Shown: positions 1 through 10,412 of the stretch, piece by piece
How the letters are laid out: each line of letters starts with the position of its first letter
Position numbering within the stretch: the stretch's first letter is position 1
From: Monosporascus cannonballus
Lineage: Eukaryota; Ascomycota; Sordariomycetes; Xylariales
Direction: 5' to 3'
Assembly: GCA_004154925.1 (NCBI GenBank)
Contig: QJNS01000031.1
Coordinates: 62,001 to 126,000, forward strand
DNA: 64,000 nt
The notes under the pieces: generated by a model
The model's input: the letters and a program-made list of their open reading frames with translations, nothing else
The model's database searches: none
Told to the model about the DNA's origin: nothing
Translations under genes and position numbers: made by a program

Positions 1-44
1 AGAGCTAATATTAATTATGTACAATTTAAATTACCTTGTTAAGC

Positions 45-440
45 TAGAAACCGATATTTCGGATTACGCGTTAGGTATAATAATCGGATAACAAGATAAT
101 TAAGGTAAATTGTACCTTATTTTATTTTTTCCTACAAATTAAATGGAACCGAATTTAATTACGGTATTTTAGATAAGAAATTTATGGTTATTATTATGAT
201 ATTCCGAAAACTTAGGTATTTTTTAAACGGAAATTTGTACTAGGTTAAAGTTTATACGGATTATCAAAATCTTACCCGATTTATTACAACCAGGGAATTT
301 ATAGGATAATAATTTCGCTACGCGGAAAAATTGACGAATTTCGATTTCATTATCATTTATAAAAAGGGATTAAAGAATAATAAAGCAGATGCCTTAAGTA
401 AACGACCAAATTTTGAAAAGAAATTGGTTAAAGTTAGTTA
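45..440 (+). pseudogene. RNase H part of gypsy pol (family C)
   Basis: Translated pieces match the RNase H end of Ty3/gypsy Pol: YTDYQNLTRFITTREF near 250-300, then NFDFIIIYKKGL and ALSKRPNFEKKLVKV near 335-430. The last motif is the conserved linker between RNase H and integrase (ADALSRR in the family). In-frame stops stand where Trp and Gln are expected. The same stretch, in better condition, occurs on the minus strand at 5271-5465, which supports the assignment. Confidence 0.8.
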
Positions 441-769
441 AATAAATTTCGATACCATAATAAAAAGATATTTGCGCCCGCGATAAATTATGATAATTTG
501 GACGGTACCTTTCGATATATACCAGAAAGTCCAGTAGTATAACGATAATTTCCCAGAAAACTAAAAAATAAATAAAATACAAATTCTAGAAAAATATCAA
601 AAGAATTTAGTACAAAATATATACAAATATTAACTATATAGATATCTAGGGATTTATAAAACCTTAAAACGATTTTGATATACATTTTTTTTTGTAAAAT
701 AAAATTAACAGTACAGAAAATTATACAGCAATATAATATTTGCGCCAAAACGAAAGTTCGACGATATAA

Positions 770-1400
770 GCCATACGGAGAATTATAACTATTACTAATT
801 GTAAAACGATTATAGTATTTAATTACATTTAACTTTATTACAAAATTTTTTATGTTAAAAAATCCAGTTATAGGAATATATTACGACAGTATTTTCGTTA
901 TCGTCGATCGATTTACGAAACTTTCTTATTTCTTATTATATTACGAGAATATAAACGCCGGACAAATCGCATATGTTTTCTTTAAATATATTTTTAATAT
1001 ATTCGGATTACTAATGGAAATTATTTCAATTAAAAAATCGATATTTATATTTAAATTTTGGTATAACCTTATAATATAAATCCGCTTAAATTATAAGTTA
1101 TTCAATATATATAAATCTTAAATAAATAAATATATAAAGCAAATAAATTAAAATTTATACTTTTATTTCCGATATTGTATTAATTACGAATAAGATAATT
1201 AGATGAAAAAATTATTAATCGCATAATTAATTTATAATAATAATTAATACGAAAATATTAAGATAATATTAGCAAATACAAATTTTAGTTTTATTTCGAA
1301 AGTTTATAGAGAAATACGTAATAACGGATTAATTAATATCAAAATAATTTTTATATTAAAATAACTTAGATAACTTCATTAGGAAATAAAAACAAAATTA
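770..1400 (+). pseudogene. Integrase core of gypsy pol (family C)
   Basis: The piece at 852-1079 reads [18 protein letters not shown] followed by an AGQIAYVFFKYIF-like helix. This is the first-Asp region of a retroviral-type integrase (the family motif is DxIxVVVDRFTK, followed by a helix leading to F-x-x-x-G-L-P). The second Asp is replaced by a damaged segment, and stops follow. The integrase would have inserted the cDNA copy; this one cannot be made. Confidence 0.85.
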
Positions 1401-1737
1401 GAATTCGTACGAAATAAGATAAGCAAATATTACAACCAGAAAAAACTAAAAGAATTAATTTTCGAAAAAAAGCATAAAATTTTTTTATTACTAAAAACAT
1501 TTCAATAAAACGACGTAACAACATATTCGATTTTAAGTATATTTGTCCATATAAAATTATTAAAAAGATTATAGAAAATAATTATTAATTAAAACGTTTA
1601 ATAAAAGTTAAATTTTATTTAATTTTTTATATTTTCTTATTCGAATTAATAATAGATATAATCAAAATGCATACAATATAAAACGATATGGAAATAGAAA
1701 ACGAATAAATATACGAAATGGAAATGATTTTTGACAT

Positions 1738-1860
1738 ACGAAAATAAAACGGACTTACTCAGTACCTGATTAAGTGGAAAAAGTACTCGGACTCCGAAAA
1801 CACCTGGGAACCCGCCAAATATCTTATTGGCGTCCAACACCTATTGAAAAACTTTTACCA
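1738..1860 (+). pseudogene. Chromodomain at the C-terminus of gypsy integrase (family C)
   Basis: The plus frame reads YLIKWKKYSDSENTWEPAKY followed by LIGVQHLLKNFY. This is the canonical chromodomain pattern YLVKWKGYPxxxNTWEPxxxL, with the aromatic residues and the NTWEP motif intact. It places the element in the chromovirus branch of Ty3/gypsy, whose integrase carries a C-terminal chromodomain that targets chromatin. The stretch is unusually well preserved compared with its surroundings. Confidence 0.9.
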
Positions 1861-1989
1861 GTAATAACAAAACTACCCGAAATAATAATATTCTAATCTA
1901 TAAAATCCAAAAAAGAAGTCCTTGGGTTACCGTATACTAATTAATAACATTTATCTTACTTAAAGCTTATATTTCGACCACAGATTTTG

Positions 1990-2345
1990 ATTTCAACTGT
2001 ATAAGGTCGTTAAAATCGTCAAAAGATTAAAAAGCACAATTAATAAGTTTCGCATTTTGGGATTAATAATACTGGCGCTAACGACATATACGAAAAAAAC
2101 GCGCAAAAGTTTCGGATAAAGATTTTTCGACCGTTAATTTTTCCTTTTTTAATCTGTTCGACTTTGCAATATAACGATTAATCATGAAAATAAGGACTTT
2201 TGTTTTGTTATACGAATAATCCCGACGAACATATTTTTTATAACGAAAAACCTCGTTTATTATTTGGCAATTAAGCTGCCGGACAAAACAAAAGAAATAA
2301 GGCATTACGTTAAAACCTTTAAGTTTAATTAAATTAACTAAGGCG
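1990..2345 (-). pseudogene. Antisense Cys/coiled-coil frame of family C element
   Basis: Opposite to pol, downstream of the chromodomain, a minus-strand frame stays open over 2305-2078. It carries a Cys-containing start (FVRQLNCQIINEVF), then FRYKKYVRRDYSYN and a Lys/Glu-rich helix (NRLKKEKLTVEKSL). A frame at the same place and orientation occurs in the elements at 2941-9801 and 16677-23979, with comparable landmarks. It may encode an accessory protein. No homolog is named. Confidence 0.5.
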
Positions 2346-2469
2346 AATCGTTATTCGGATTTGCGGGAATAATATTTGGAAATACCGGAAAACATATTAA
2401 ACGGATGCAAAAAGCTTATTAAGAGAAAAAGAAAACCTTAAAGACAAGATTTATAAAAGAAAAAAATTG

Positions 2470-2850
2470 TGTCATAATCTGACGAACCACGGTTTCCAGA
2501 AACGGTTTGCCATAACCTAACCACAGGTGCGCAATAAGGCAGGTTACGTAATAAATCATTAACTTACTGGTGGTAAGACAATAAGCCGGATTACTAATTT
2601 ATTAATAATAAATTAATAAGCCGGATTACCAACTTATTAATAATAAATTAATAAACCGATTTATTAATTTATTAATAATAAGCTAGTAAACCAGATTAAA
2701 ATATATATATTTATTATTTTTATAACTTTAAATATTTTAACTTATAATATTTATTAATATTAATTATTTATAATATAATTTTTATATTTTTAATATTAAA
2801 AGATATAATTAAGTTATTTTATTGTTACAAAGTTTTATAATATTTTTGTT
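2470..2850 (+). repeat. 3' LTR of family C element, with internal 45-bp tandem units
   Basis: The LTR starts TGTCATAATC at 2470, directly after a purine-rich tract (AAGAAAAAAATTG). A related start (TGTTATGATC) recurs at 57348, with shared GGTTTCC/GAAACGG and AGGTTA blocks. Between about 2576 and 2700 the LTR holds three diverged units of roughly 45 bp, each containing AATAAGCCGGATTAC or a variant and TTATTAATAATAAATT. The right end is approximate (2850-2855), where a different LTR sequence begins. Confidence 0.6.
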
Positions 2851-2906
2851 AACATAAATCCGTACGACTAAGGTTTAATAGTTGGTTAAACCCTTTAGCC
2901 GTTATA
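2851..2906 (+). repeat. LTR end fragment of the 2941-9801 family, opposite orientation
   Basis: This 56-bp piece is the reverse complement of 2941-2996, the terminal part of the LTR just to the right, with a few C/T and G/A differences (it ends GCCGTTATA where the LTR end should be GCCGTCACA). It is separated from the inverted copy by 34 bp, making an imperfect palindrome. The simplest reading is that family C inserted into an older LTR of this family, whose other part lies left of the window. Confidence 0.65.
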
Positions 2907-2935
2907 AGTATTTTGTCTTAATTCGAACATTAATA

Positions 2936-2940
2936 TTAAC
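2936..2940. repeat. Target site duplication TTAAC, left copy (family A)
   Basis: TTAAC immediately before the left LTR; the identical copy is at 9802-9806. Confidence 0.85.
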
Positions 2941-3306
2941 TGTGACGGCTAAGGGTTCTTAACCAACTATTAAACCTAAGTCGTACGGGTTTATGTTGGC
3001 AGGAGTATCGTAAGAATCTGAGCAATAAATATAATAACGTATTACGTTTCGTAATACCAAAGGCGTTTTAAGTAACAAATTATTATTATAAACTAAAGCT
3101 ATTTAAACTATAGAAATAACAAACGTACATATATTTGTTTGTTAACGCCTGGTTCTGCTAGATTATTACAATCTCGCAATAATCCCAATAATTTATAACT
3201 TTCGTAAATCTCGTAATGATCCTAATAATCCATTACGTGACCTTCTTTTTGGTACTTTACTTGTTTTGATTGTTTTTAGACATGCCAAGCGTATTGGGCC
3301 ATGATA
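2941..3306 (-). repeat. 3' LTR of family A element
   Basis: 366 bp, TGTGACGGCT...GGGCCATGATA on the plus strand. Same length as the other LTR (9436-9801), so the pair differs by substitutions only. Differences are mainly C/T and G/A, and this copy is the more heavily mutated. Confidence 0.9.
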
Positions 3307-3429
3307 CAATCTTTTTTCTCCCAGGATTTTCGTTCCGAAAATTTTATTCTGTAAGTTTTTAATTCCACCATAACGGATCATATTAAGAAATATGCTAAAT
3401 TTTCTTTTAAGGCGAAAACCGCTTAACGT

Positions 3430-3852
3430 AACTCTTTAATGGCCGCGGTATTTTCTGCAAATCCTATGGATATAACGCCTTATTTTTATTATGAACGAAA
3501 AAAATTGGAATATAAACTGTTGGAAAATAACTTCTTTCGTTATTCGTCCTATATCAAAAACAACTAATCCAACTATGATACGCAGGGTTTGAACCCAAAG
3601 CAGTTGCAACGTATCGCTGCTTAGCACCAAAAACTTAAGTTGGAATTAGGGGTTATTAAAAAGGAGGCCGATCGGGTTATTTCGGAAATTAACGCCCATT
3701 TACGTTATTTGCGTAAATAAAAAAAAATATGGTATAACAAAATAATAAAAGCTATGTTTTGTAGCATTAACAACTTAAAGGAACTGGACGAATTAAAACG
3801 TAAGGAACGGACAAAGGCCGCGGAGGCCACGTTAGCGCCGCCTGCTATTCCT
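3430..3852 (+). pseudogene. Antisense coiled-coil frame in the 3' part of family A element
   Basis: On the plus strand, opposite to pol, a frame reads through about 140 codons with three or four stops, each explained by a Gln or Trp codon change. It contains TPYFYYERKKLEYKLLENNF, then FRYSSYIKNN, a heptad-like stretch (KLKLELGVIKKEADRVISEI), a second helix with NNLKELDELKRKERTKAAE, and a Pro-rich end. Coding-like composition on this strand, inside an element that otherwise codes on the other strand, argues for an antisense gene. Similar frames occur in the other two gypsy families here. No function is known to me; similar proteins appear among fungal hypotheticals. Confidence 0.55.
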
Positions 3853-3924
3853 CCCGATTAGTCCAATATTAAGCCCACCGATTAATTAATTACTAATTAA
3901 GGGGCTTTCGATTTTGCCGCTTTT

Positions 3925-4060
3925 GACGTTACTAATAAAAATTCTTCAACAGGCGTTAGGCGCCAATAAGGTTCTTGGCGGGTTCCTAAGTATTTTCGGA
4001 ATCCGGGTGCTTTTTTTATTTGATTAAATACTGGGTAAGTCCGTTCTATTTCCGCATGTC
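3925..4060 (-). pseudogene. Chromodomain of family A integrase
   Basis: The minus strand reads LTQYLIK-stop-KKHPDSENT-stop-EPAKNL, which aligns column by column with the intact chromodomain at 1738-1860. Both stops (TAA, TAG) fall on the Trp codons of the YLIKWK and NTWEP motifs, a textbook RIP result (TGG to TAA/TAG). Confidence 0.88.
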
Positions 4061-4559
4061 GAGGATTTTTTCCATTTCGTATATTTGTTCGTTTTTTTAT
4101 TTCCACATTATCCTATGCCGTTCGTACTTTAATTATATCTGCTATTAATTCGAATAAAAAAACGTAAAAAATTAAATAAAGTTTAACTTTTGGTAAAAAT
4201 TTTAACTAGTAATTATTTTCTAAGATTTTTTTAATAATTTTGTATGGACCGATATACTTAAAATCAAATTTTTTACTAGGTTTTTTTGTTTAGATATTTT
4301 TGGTAACAAGGTAAACCATCTCCCCCTTTTCGAAAGTTAATCCTTTTAACTTTTTTTCGTTATAATATTTACTTATTTAATTCCGTACGAATTCTAATTT
4401 TATTTTTATTTTTTAATACAACTGTCGTAATTATTCCGACATAAAAATTGCTTTAATATTAACTGGACCGTTATCGCGTATTTTTCTGTAAACTTCTGGA
4501 ATAAACCCAAAATTCGCATTAATTAATATTATCTTAATACTTTCGTAATAACTAATATT

Positions 4560-4960
4560 ATAAACTAATTAAGTAACAGGTAATTTTTTAACCCAGTTAT
4601 TTTATTCATAATTAATATAATATCGTAAATATGTTTCTAATATTTAATTTAGCCGTTTTATCTATCCATCTATCTAAGGTCTAAACGCGTTAGATAACTT
4701 ATAATTTAAGCCGATTTATATTATAAGGCCTTATTAAAATTTCGAAATAAACGTTATTCCTTTATTTAAGATAATTTTATATGGTAATCCGTATATGCTA
4801 AAAATATTTTTAAAAAAAATGTATACCATTTATTTTGCATTGGTATCCTTATAATATGGTAAAAAGTAAGAAAATTTCGTAAATCGATCGACGATAACAA
4901 AAATGCTATCATAATATATTCCTGTTACTGGATTTTCGGACAAGGGAAATTTAATAATAA
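4560..4960 (-). pseudogene. Integrase core of family A
   Basis: The minus strand reads [20 protein letters not shown], then a helix ending VYIFFKNIFSIYGLPYKII, followed by LNKGITFIS where the second catalytic Asp (SDRG in the family) is expected. The order and spacing match the integrase catalytic core. The Asp appears as Asn (GAY to AAY), so even without stops the copy would be inactive. Confidence 0.82.
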
Positions 4961-5270
4961 AATCCATAATAATCGAATCCCAAGGTCTCTTTAAGACCAG
5001 TAATAGTTATAATTCTCCATAAGGCTTATATCGTTACGCCTTGGCCTTATTACAAAAGTCACACTACCATTATACCTTTTAAATTATTATTTTCATCTTA
5101 AGAAAAAAATATATACGCTAAAGTCGTTTTAAGGTTTTATGGATCCCTAAATATCTATATAACTGATATTCGTATATATTTCGTACCAAATCCATTCGAT
5201 ATTTTTCTAAAATTTATACCTTATCTATTCTTTATTTTTCTGGGAAACTATTATTATACCGTTAAATCTT

Positions 5271-5800
5271 TTAATACAAGTCCAAAGGTATCGCCCAAAT
5301 TATCGTAATCTGTCGTAAGCGCAGGTACCCTTTAATAATAATATCGAAAATTATACGGCTAATTTTGACCAATTTCTCTTCGAAATCTGGTCGTTTGCTT
5401 AAGGCGTTTATTCTGCCGTTTTCTAAGCTTTTTTTATAAATAATAACAAAATTAAAGTTCGCCAATTCTTCTGCATATCGTAATTATCATTTTGTAAATT
5501 CTCTGGTTATAATAAATCGGATAAGATTTTGATAATCCGTATAAACCTTGGCCTAATACAAACTTCCCTTCAGAAAATATCTGAACTTACGGAATGCCAT
5601 AATAATAACCATAAACTCCTTATCTAAAATGCCGTAATTAAACTCGGCTTTTTTTAACTTATATAAGAAAAATACAATAAGATATAATTTGCCTTAATTA
5701 TTTTATTATCCGATTATTACGCTTAATACGTAATCCAAAATATCGGTTTTTAGCTTAACGGAACAACTTAAATCATACATAATTAATACTAACTTATTGG
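5271..5800 (-). pseudogene. RNase H and linker of family A pol
   Basis: Between 5465 and 5271 the minus strand reads ANFNFVIIYKKSLENGRINA followed by LSKRPDFEEKLVKI, the end of the RNase H domain and the linker to integrase. The part to the right (5500-5800) carries YTDYQN-like and other RNase H pieces broken by stops. Confidence 0.82.
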
Positions 5801-5999
5801 TAATCGCATCCTTAATTTCCTAAAACGCTTTTTTTATTTTTAACGTTTACCTAAATTCTTTTTCTTTTTTAATAAAGTTAATTAAAGATATAGCAATTCT
5901 GCTAAAATTCCGAATAAACTTTCTATAATAATTGGCAAATCCTAAAAATATTTATACCTTTTTAATTATTGTTAACGTCTGCCATTTTATAACCGCAGC

Positions 6000-6800
6000 A
6001 ATTTTCTTAGGGTTCATCCTAATATATCCCGGAATAATAATATGTCCCAGGTATTCCACTTTTTGCTTATGGAACTAACTTTTTTCTGCGTTAACCAATA
6101 ACTTTACGTTTTATAAAGCTTAAAAAACTTTATGAACATATCCTACGTATATCTCCTTTATCTCCGAGAAAATAAGAATATCGTCGAGGTAACATATAAC
6201 AAAAACGTCGAGGTATTTTCGTAACACATAATTTACTATCCGTTAAAAAATAACTGGTATATTCGTAAATCCCATCGGCGTAATTAAGTACTCAAATAAT
6301 CCATATTTCGTTCTGAAAATTATTTTCTATTCGTATCCTTTCTTAATTTTAATAAAATTATATCCATCCCTAAGATTAAATACTGTAAACCATTTGGCTT
6401 TATAAAAACGGTTTTTTATCTCCGTAATTAAGGGTAATAATATTCGATTTTTAATAATAATATCGTTTAATTGCCGGTAATCAACCATAAAACGTAATTT
6501 TCTGTTCTTTTTGGGTACAAAAAACATAAGATACCTTATTAATAACTTCGAAAATCGAATCCATCTTTTTTATAACCGATTTTCCAAATATTTTTTGAAA
6601 GCGCGTAACTTATTTCCGCTGAAATTATAAATAAGGTAAAACTTCGTCGAAAATCCTTCCTTAAAAATTATTTTATAATCTTATTTGCTATATTTTAATA
6701 ATTTCGTATTAAGCTTTTTTCTAAAGAATTACTTATATTTATGGTATTATGGTAATATATTAATCAGATTTTTTAATTTTTAGGATTATTGTTTTAAATC
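6000..6800 (-). pseudogene. Reverse transcriptase of family A
   Basis: The minus-strand piece 6527-6327 reads FVPKKNRKLRFMVDYRQLND, then a KNR-x5-PLITEI block, KAKWFTVFNLRDGYNFIKI and KKGYE. These are RT blocks 1-3 of Ty3/gypsy (family: VPKKNGKLRxxVDYRxLN and KLDLRxAYxxIRI). The catalytic YLDDILIFS motif follows at about 6206-6174. Both are in the correct order, and stops lie between them. Confidence 0.92.
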
Positions 6801-8329
6801 GTTATTTAATTACTTCAACTTTGTTTTAATAATAATAATAATATATCGTATTTTTTTTAATGCCCATTTTTTTTCTTATATTTTATTTCTTTAGGTAATA
6901 AGGTATTTGTCGTATTTTTATGCTTATATTCGTCACCATTTTCGATTAAATATTAAGATCTTATATTATCCGAATCCTGCCTATTATTAGGGTGTAAAAT
7001 AAATTTTACCTGGCCAGTTCCCCTATTAACTAGGGCTTTATATTAATATATCTATGGTTTTCTTAAGATTATATCGTAATTCCCAAGTAAAACGATATCG
7101 AAATTAATTATTTGGTATTATCCTTAAATAAGGATCTCGAAATAATTAATTTCGCGTAAAATTTTTCCGTTATCGTAAACGAAATTTTAACTTTCGGCAT
7201 TCGTCGTTATATAAGGTTTTAACTTATATTTCCATAATAGTTTAAGCTTATTAATTACGTTTAGAACAATATAATTTCCGCTTAAAGTTCCGCAGTCCAT
7301 TATTACGATATACTAATACGTTCCGATTCGTATATCCAGGGTAATAAGGTTATTAACGGCTTTTATCGTTACGTTTAAAGCCTTTCTTAGGAATTCCCTT
7401 TAATTCTTCGGGGTTTTATTATTTTGCGGCTTTTTTACAGATAACCTTTTTCTTTTAACTTTTATTTAAGTTTATCGAATTTTATCTGTATTTCTTTATA
7501 TAGCGCGTCGAACTGTTGTATCTGTTGTTTTTGTCGGCGTATTATTTCTTCGAATTATATTAATTATTCCTAATTTTGTTGGATTTCTTTTCCCTATTGG
7601 GCAAATTGCTTTTTAATGTAATATATGGTTTCCTATTAAGCCTTATCACTTTCCTATTAAAGGTCCCGTATAAATTATTAAATTTTTCCTTTTAAGGCTT
7701 ATCGTTTATTAGGATTTATGGTAAATATTAACTAAAAGTAAAAATCCGTAATGGCCCTTTGGTAATACTTTTTAACGGTACGTTAAGTCAACTCCTTTTC
7801 CATTTGGTAATTATATTACTTATAATAATAGAAAAGGTCTTCCTGCAGGTACTATTTTCCCTTGGGCCAGTTTTCCGCTGCCGCCAGCTGAAAAAAATCA
7901 TCCTTAAGGGCTATAGATCGAAAATATCGGTACTATTATTTATTGTTTTTATTATCTCCCGTTCTGTTAGGAAAATCGAATCCTTTATAATATATTCGTA
8001 TAATCCTACTATAAATATATCGTTTCCATTTTTCGTAAGCAAGGCAATTTCGTTGTTTATAATAAATAGCATATATCTTGCCATATCGATCAAAAGTTTT
8101 AGGATAAACCTTTTCCGTCCAACCCTGGTATTCCTTTAACCATTCTTTAAAAATATTCCGTTATTCCTTAATTACTTACTAAGCCAGGTTCCTAGTTTTT
8201 CGTATTCCTTATTAAATTTCCTATTACGGGGGGCCTGGCATGTATTTCGGTCGAATCATATTAATAGGTTTGCCTTTTTTTTTTTAATTTTCCTTAAATT
8301 GTTTTTCGGGCATAGGCTTCCAGTTATTT

Positions 8330-9050
8330 TGTCGTAATTTTTTAGGCGAAAGGCATTTATAAACCTTATACCCCTTTTTTCCGCAATTATAGCACTTAAT
8401 CTAACTCCAGTTCTTCTTATGGGTAACTCCTAGCTCCATAAGGCCTAGTTTAATATTATAGGAAATATTATTATATCGAGAAACGTTAATATTGGCCGTA
8501 TGCCGAAATTTATTATTATGTTTTCCCTTAATATCTTTAGTATACCAGGTATATTGTCGGTTATTAATCTTAATTACCATGGCAATATAATCTAATAAAT
8601 ATTTAGGCCGGTTAAGCTTAAAAAGTTCTTTTTATACTTTTTTTTTCAGGCCGTCGAAAAACTTGGCCATCAATACTTCTTGTCCCTAATTCAATTTGAA
8701 TGCCAATTAAATAAGCGTGCTGCCGTAGCTAGATATTAATCCTTTTTGTCGTAACTGCTAAATTTGTATCTCGGCTTTTATTTTTTCGTTTACCATTCCG
8801 AATACCTTCGTTAATACTTATTCGAATTGTTCGTAATTATTATAAACTTACATTATTTCCGGATTTTACTTTTCCTAAAACAGGGTAATATGCTTTCTTA
8901 TAACAAATTTAAATCAGGTAATTACGTTACCGGTAAATCGTCTAACCGTAAATTTAATTCGTATAATAAGTATAATAAGTCGAATGGGAAAATACCTAAA
9001 GTATATTCGGTATTAGGTTAAGAACAATTATAATTTGGTTAAAATTCCGT
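8330..9050 (-). pseudogene. Gag with zinc knuckle, family A
   Basis: At 8399-8341 the minus strand reads KCYNCGKKGYKVYKC, a CX2CX4HX4C nucleocapsid knuckle in which the His is Tyr (CAY to TAY, a RIP change). The upstream part of gag is broken by stops and recognised only by position between the 5' LTR and the knuckle. Confidence 0.75.
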
Positions 9051-9435
9051 TAAAAAGTTCTAGCTTAAGGGGTTTAAAGACCTCTTTTAATTCCTTAATA
9101 AAATTTAGCTAAATAATTTAACTTAATTAAGAAGGTTTTCTAATCTCGGGAGTTTTCCTTTTTTTCTTTAAGCTTCTTATGGGCAGCTTAAAAAAACGTA
9201 ATAAGATTATTTTTGTCTTATTCCAGCTAAAAGATATGTTCGTTTATGGTATCCAGGCGTCGAAGGACTTCCTTTTGAAAAAGGCAAGGCTACTCCTTTT
9301 TTTTTTCGGATTCCATTTTTATATCAAGGTCCTTAAGGACCTGGTAAATAAACTGTTCGGGCTGCTTGCTAATAAACATAATATCGGTAATATTATTCAA
9401 AATTTAACAGTATTACTAAACAAAAGCTTACAATA

Positions 9436-9801
9436 TATAACGGCTAAGGGTTCTTAATTAATTATTAAACCTAAATTATACGGATTTATGTTAATAGGAG
9501 TATCGTAAGAATTTAAGTAATAAATACAGTAACGTATTACGTTTCGTAATACCAAAAGCGTTTTAGGTAACGAATTATTATTACAAGTTAAAATTATTTA
9601 AATTATAAAAATAACGAACGTATATATACTTATTTGTTAACGCCTGGTTCTGCTGGATTATTACAATCTCGTAATAATCCCAATAATCCATGACTCTCGT
9701 GGATCTCGCAATGATCCCAATGATCCATCACGTGACCTTCCTTCTGGTGCTCCACTTGTTTTGACTGTTTCTGGACATGCCAAGCGTGTTGGGCCATGAC
9801 A
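9436..9801 (-). repeat. 5' LTR of family A element
   Basis: 366 bp. The half next to the coding region (9436-9640) is strongly AT-shifted. The outer part (about 9645-9800) keeps CA and TG dinucleotides and reads almost unmutated (for example CCATCACGTGACCTTC). The identical 5-bp duplication TTAAC follows at 9802-9806. Confidence 0.9.
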
Positions 9802-9806
9802 TTAAC

Positions 9807-10149
9807 AATAATATATTTAAACGACAAAATTATATGGGTATTTATTATGAAATTAACGTTCAAAACGGTTAAATTTACAAAATATTTAATGTTTTTCGAA
9901 AAAATATTATCGTATAAAGTTAATTATCAATTAAAATAATGAATATAAGTTTCTAAAAATTATGTTTTTAAATATAAAATTATTCGATATATTGTCGGAA
10001 ATGAAGCTAAAAATTAAGAAAAACTTTATAATTACTTTAACCATAATCATGTTACGTAATTCAAATACCAGGTACATAATTATTACAATTAAATTAACTC
10101 ATAAATAAAATAATCAAAAATATAAGAAATAATAAATGTTTAGATAAAA
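9807..10149. other. AT-rich spacer, nothing recognised
   Basis: AT-rich DNA between the gypsy element and GC island 1. Neither strand shows a frame or a repeat I can support. Confidence 0.6.
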
Positions 10150-10275
10150 TTAAGTTTTATGGAACGGTAGTTAGGAAGCTTTTTATATATTGTGGACGCG
10201 CCGGAATAAGCTTCTTCCGAGGTGCTGGGAGCTTAATAACTAACATAGATACCCCTATTCTACGATAATTGACCA
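10150..10275 (+). repeat. Dispersed repeat R, copy 1 (possible old LTR fragment)
   Basis: About 120 bp resembling 37835-37965 in the same orientation. Shared blocks are TAGGAAGCT, CGCGCCGGAA, TCCG-GGTGCTG, GGAGCTT-AT-ACTAAC and CAGATACCCCTATTC (TAGATACCCC here). Most differences are C/T or G/A, with this copy more AT-rich. It sits at the left edge of GC island 1, while the second copy lies just inside the left edge of island 2. The source element is not identified. Confidence 0.6.
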
Positions 10276-10412
10276 CAAGATTCACAGATTATGCGTTTGG
10301 ATGGACAAGTGAGAGCGTTCCTTCAGGGAAAGAACAAAAAATTCTTCATCGGTAATGCCCTGACGCTGCCTGTGTAATTCCTGTGCCGTGATGTTTCCTC
10401 CAATAGTTAGGC

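Larger units (their letters stand above)
1..2850 (+). mobile_element. Ty3/gypsy chromovirus, 3' part (family C), RIP-mutated
   Basis: The window opens inside the pol gene of a gypsy element on the plus strand. In order I can read an RNase H end, the integrase core, a chromodomain, a 3' untranslated region with an antisense frame, and a 3' LTR that begins TGTCATAATC at 2470 after a purine run. The left end, with gag, protease and most of RT, lies outside the window. Reading frames are cut by TAA and TAG where Gln or Trp is expected, so the copy is dead through RIP. Its pol is clearly related to the element at 2941-9801, but the LTR is different. Confidence 0.85.
2941..9801 (-). mobile_element. 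Complete Ty3/gypsy chromovirus (family A), RIP-mutated
   Basis: This 6861-bp element has two 366-bp LTRs (2941-3306 and 9436-9801). It is flanked by a perfect 5-bp target duplication, TTAAC, at 2936-2940 and 9802-9806. A purine tract next to the left LTR on the minus strand (GGGAGAAAAAAGATTG) and the order of protein motifs show that it is transcribed on the minus strand. Gag with a zinc knuckle (about 9050-8330), RT, RNase H, integrase and chromodomain follow in gypsy order. A plus-strand antisense frame lies at 3430-3850. All coding parts carry TAA/TAG at expected Gln or Trp positions, so it cannot move. Confidence 0.93.

Noticed and set aside
7759..8139. 126-codon plus frame, the longest in the left AT block
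   Set aside because: It lies opposite the gag/protease part of the minus-strand gypsy element, is Ile/Phe-rich from AT bias, and does not lie in the region where the antisense frame is conserved.
1..10149. Stop-codon recoding as an explanation for the many in-frame TAA/TAG
   Set aside because: Stops occur where Gln and Trp are expected, together with Cys/His to Tyr and CA/TG depletion, and only in repeats. Genes in the islands use normal stops. RIP explains all of this.
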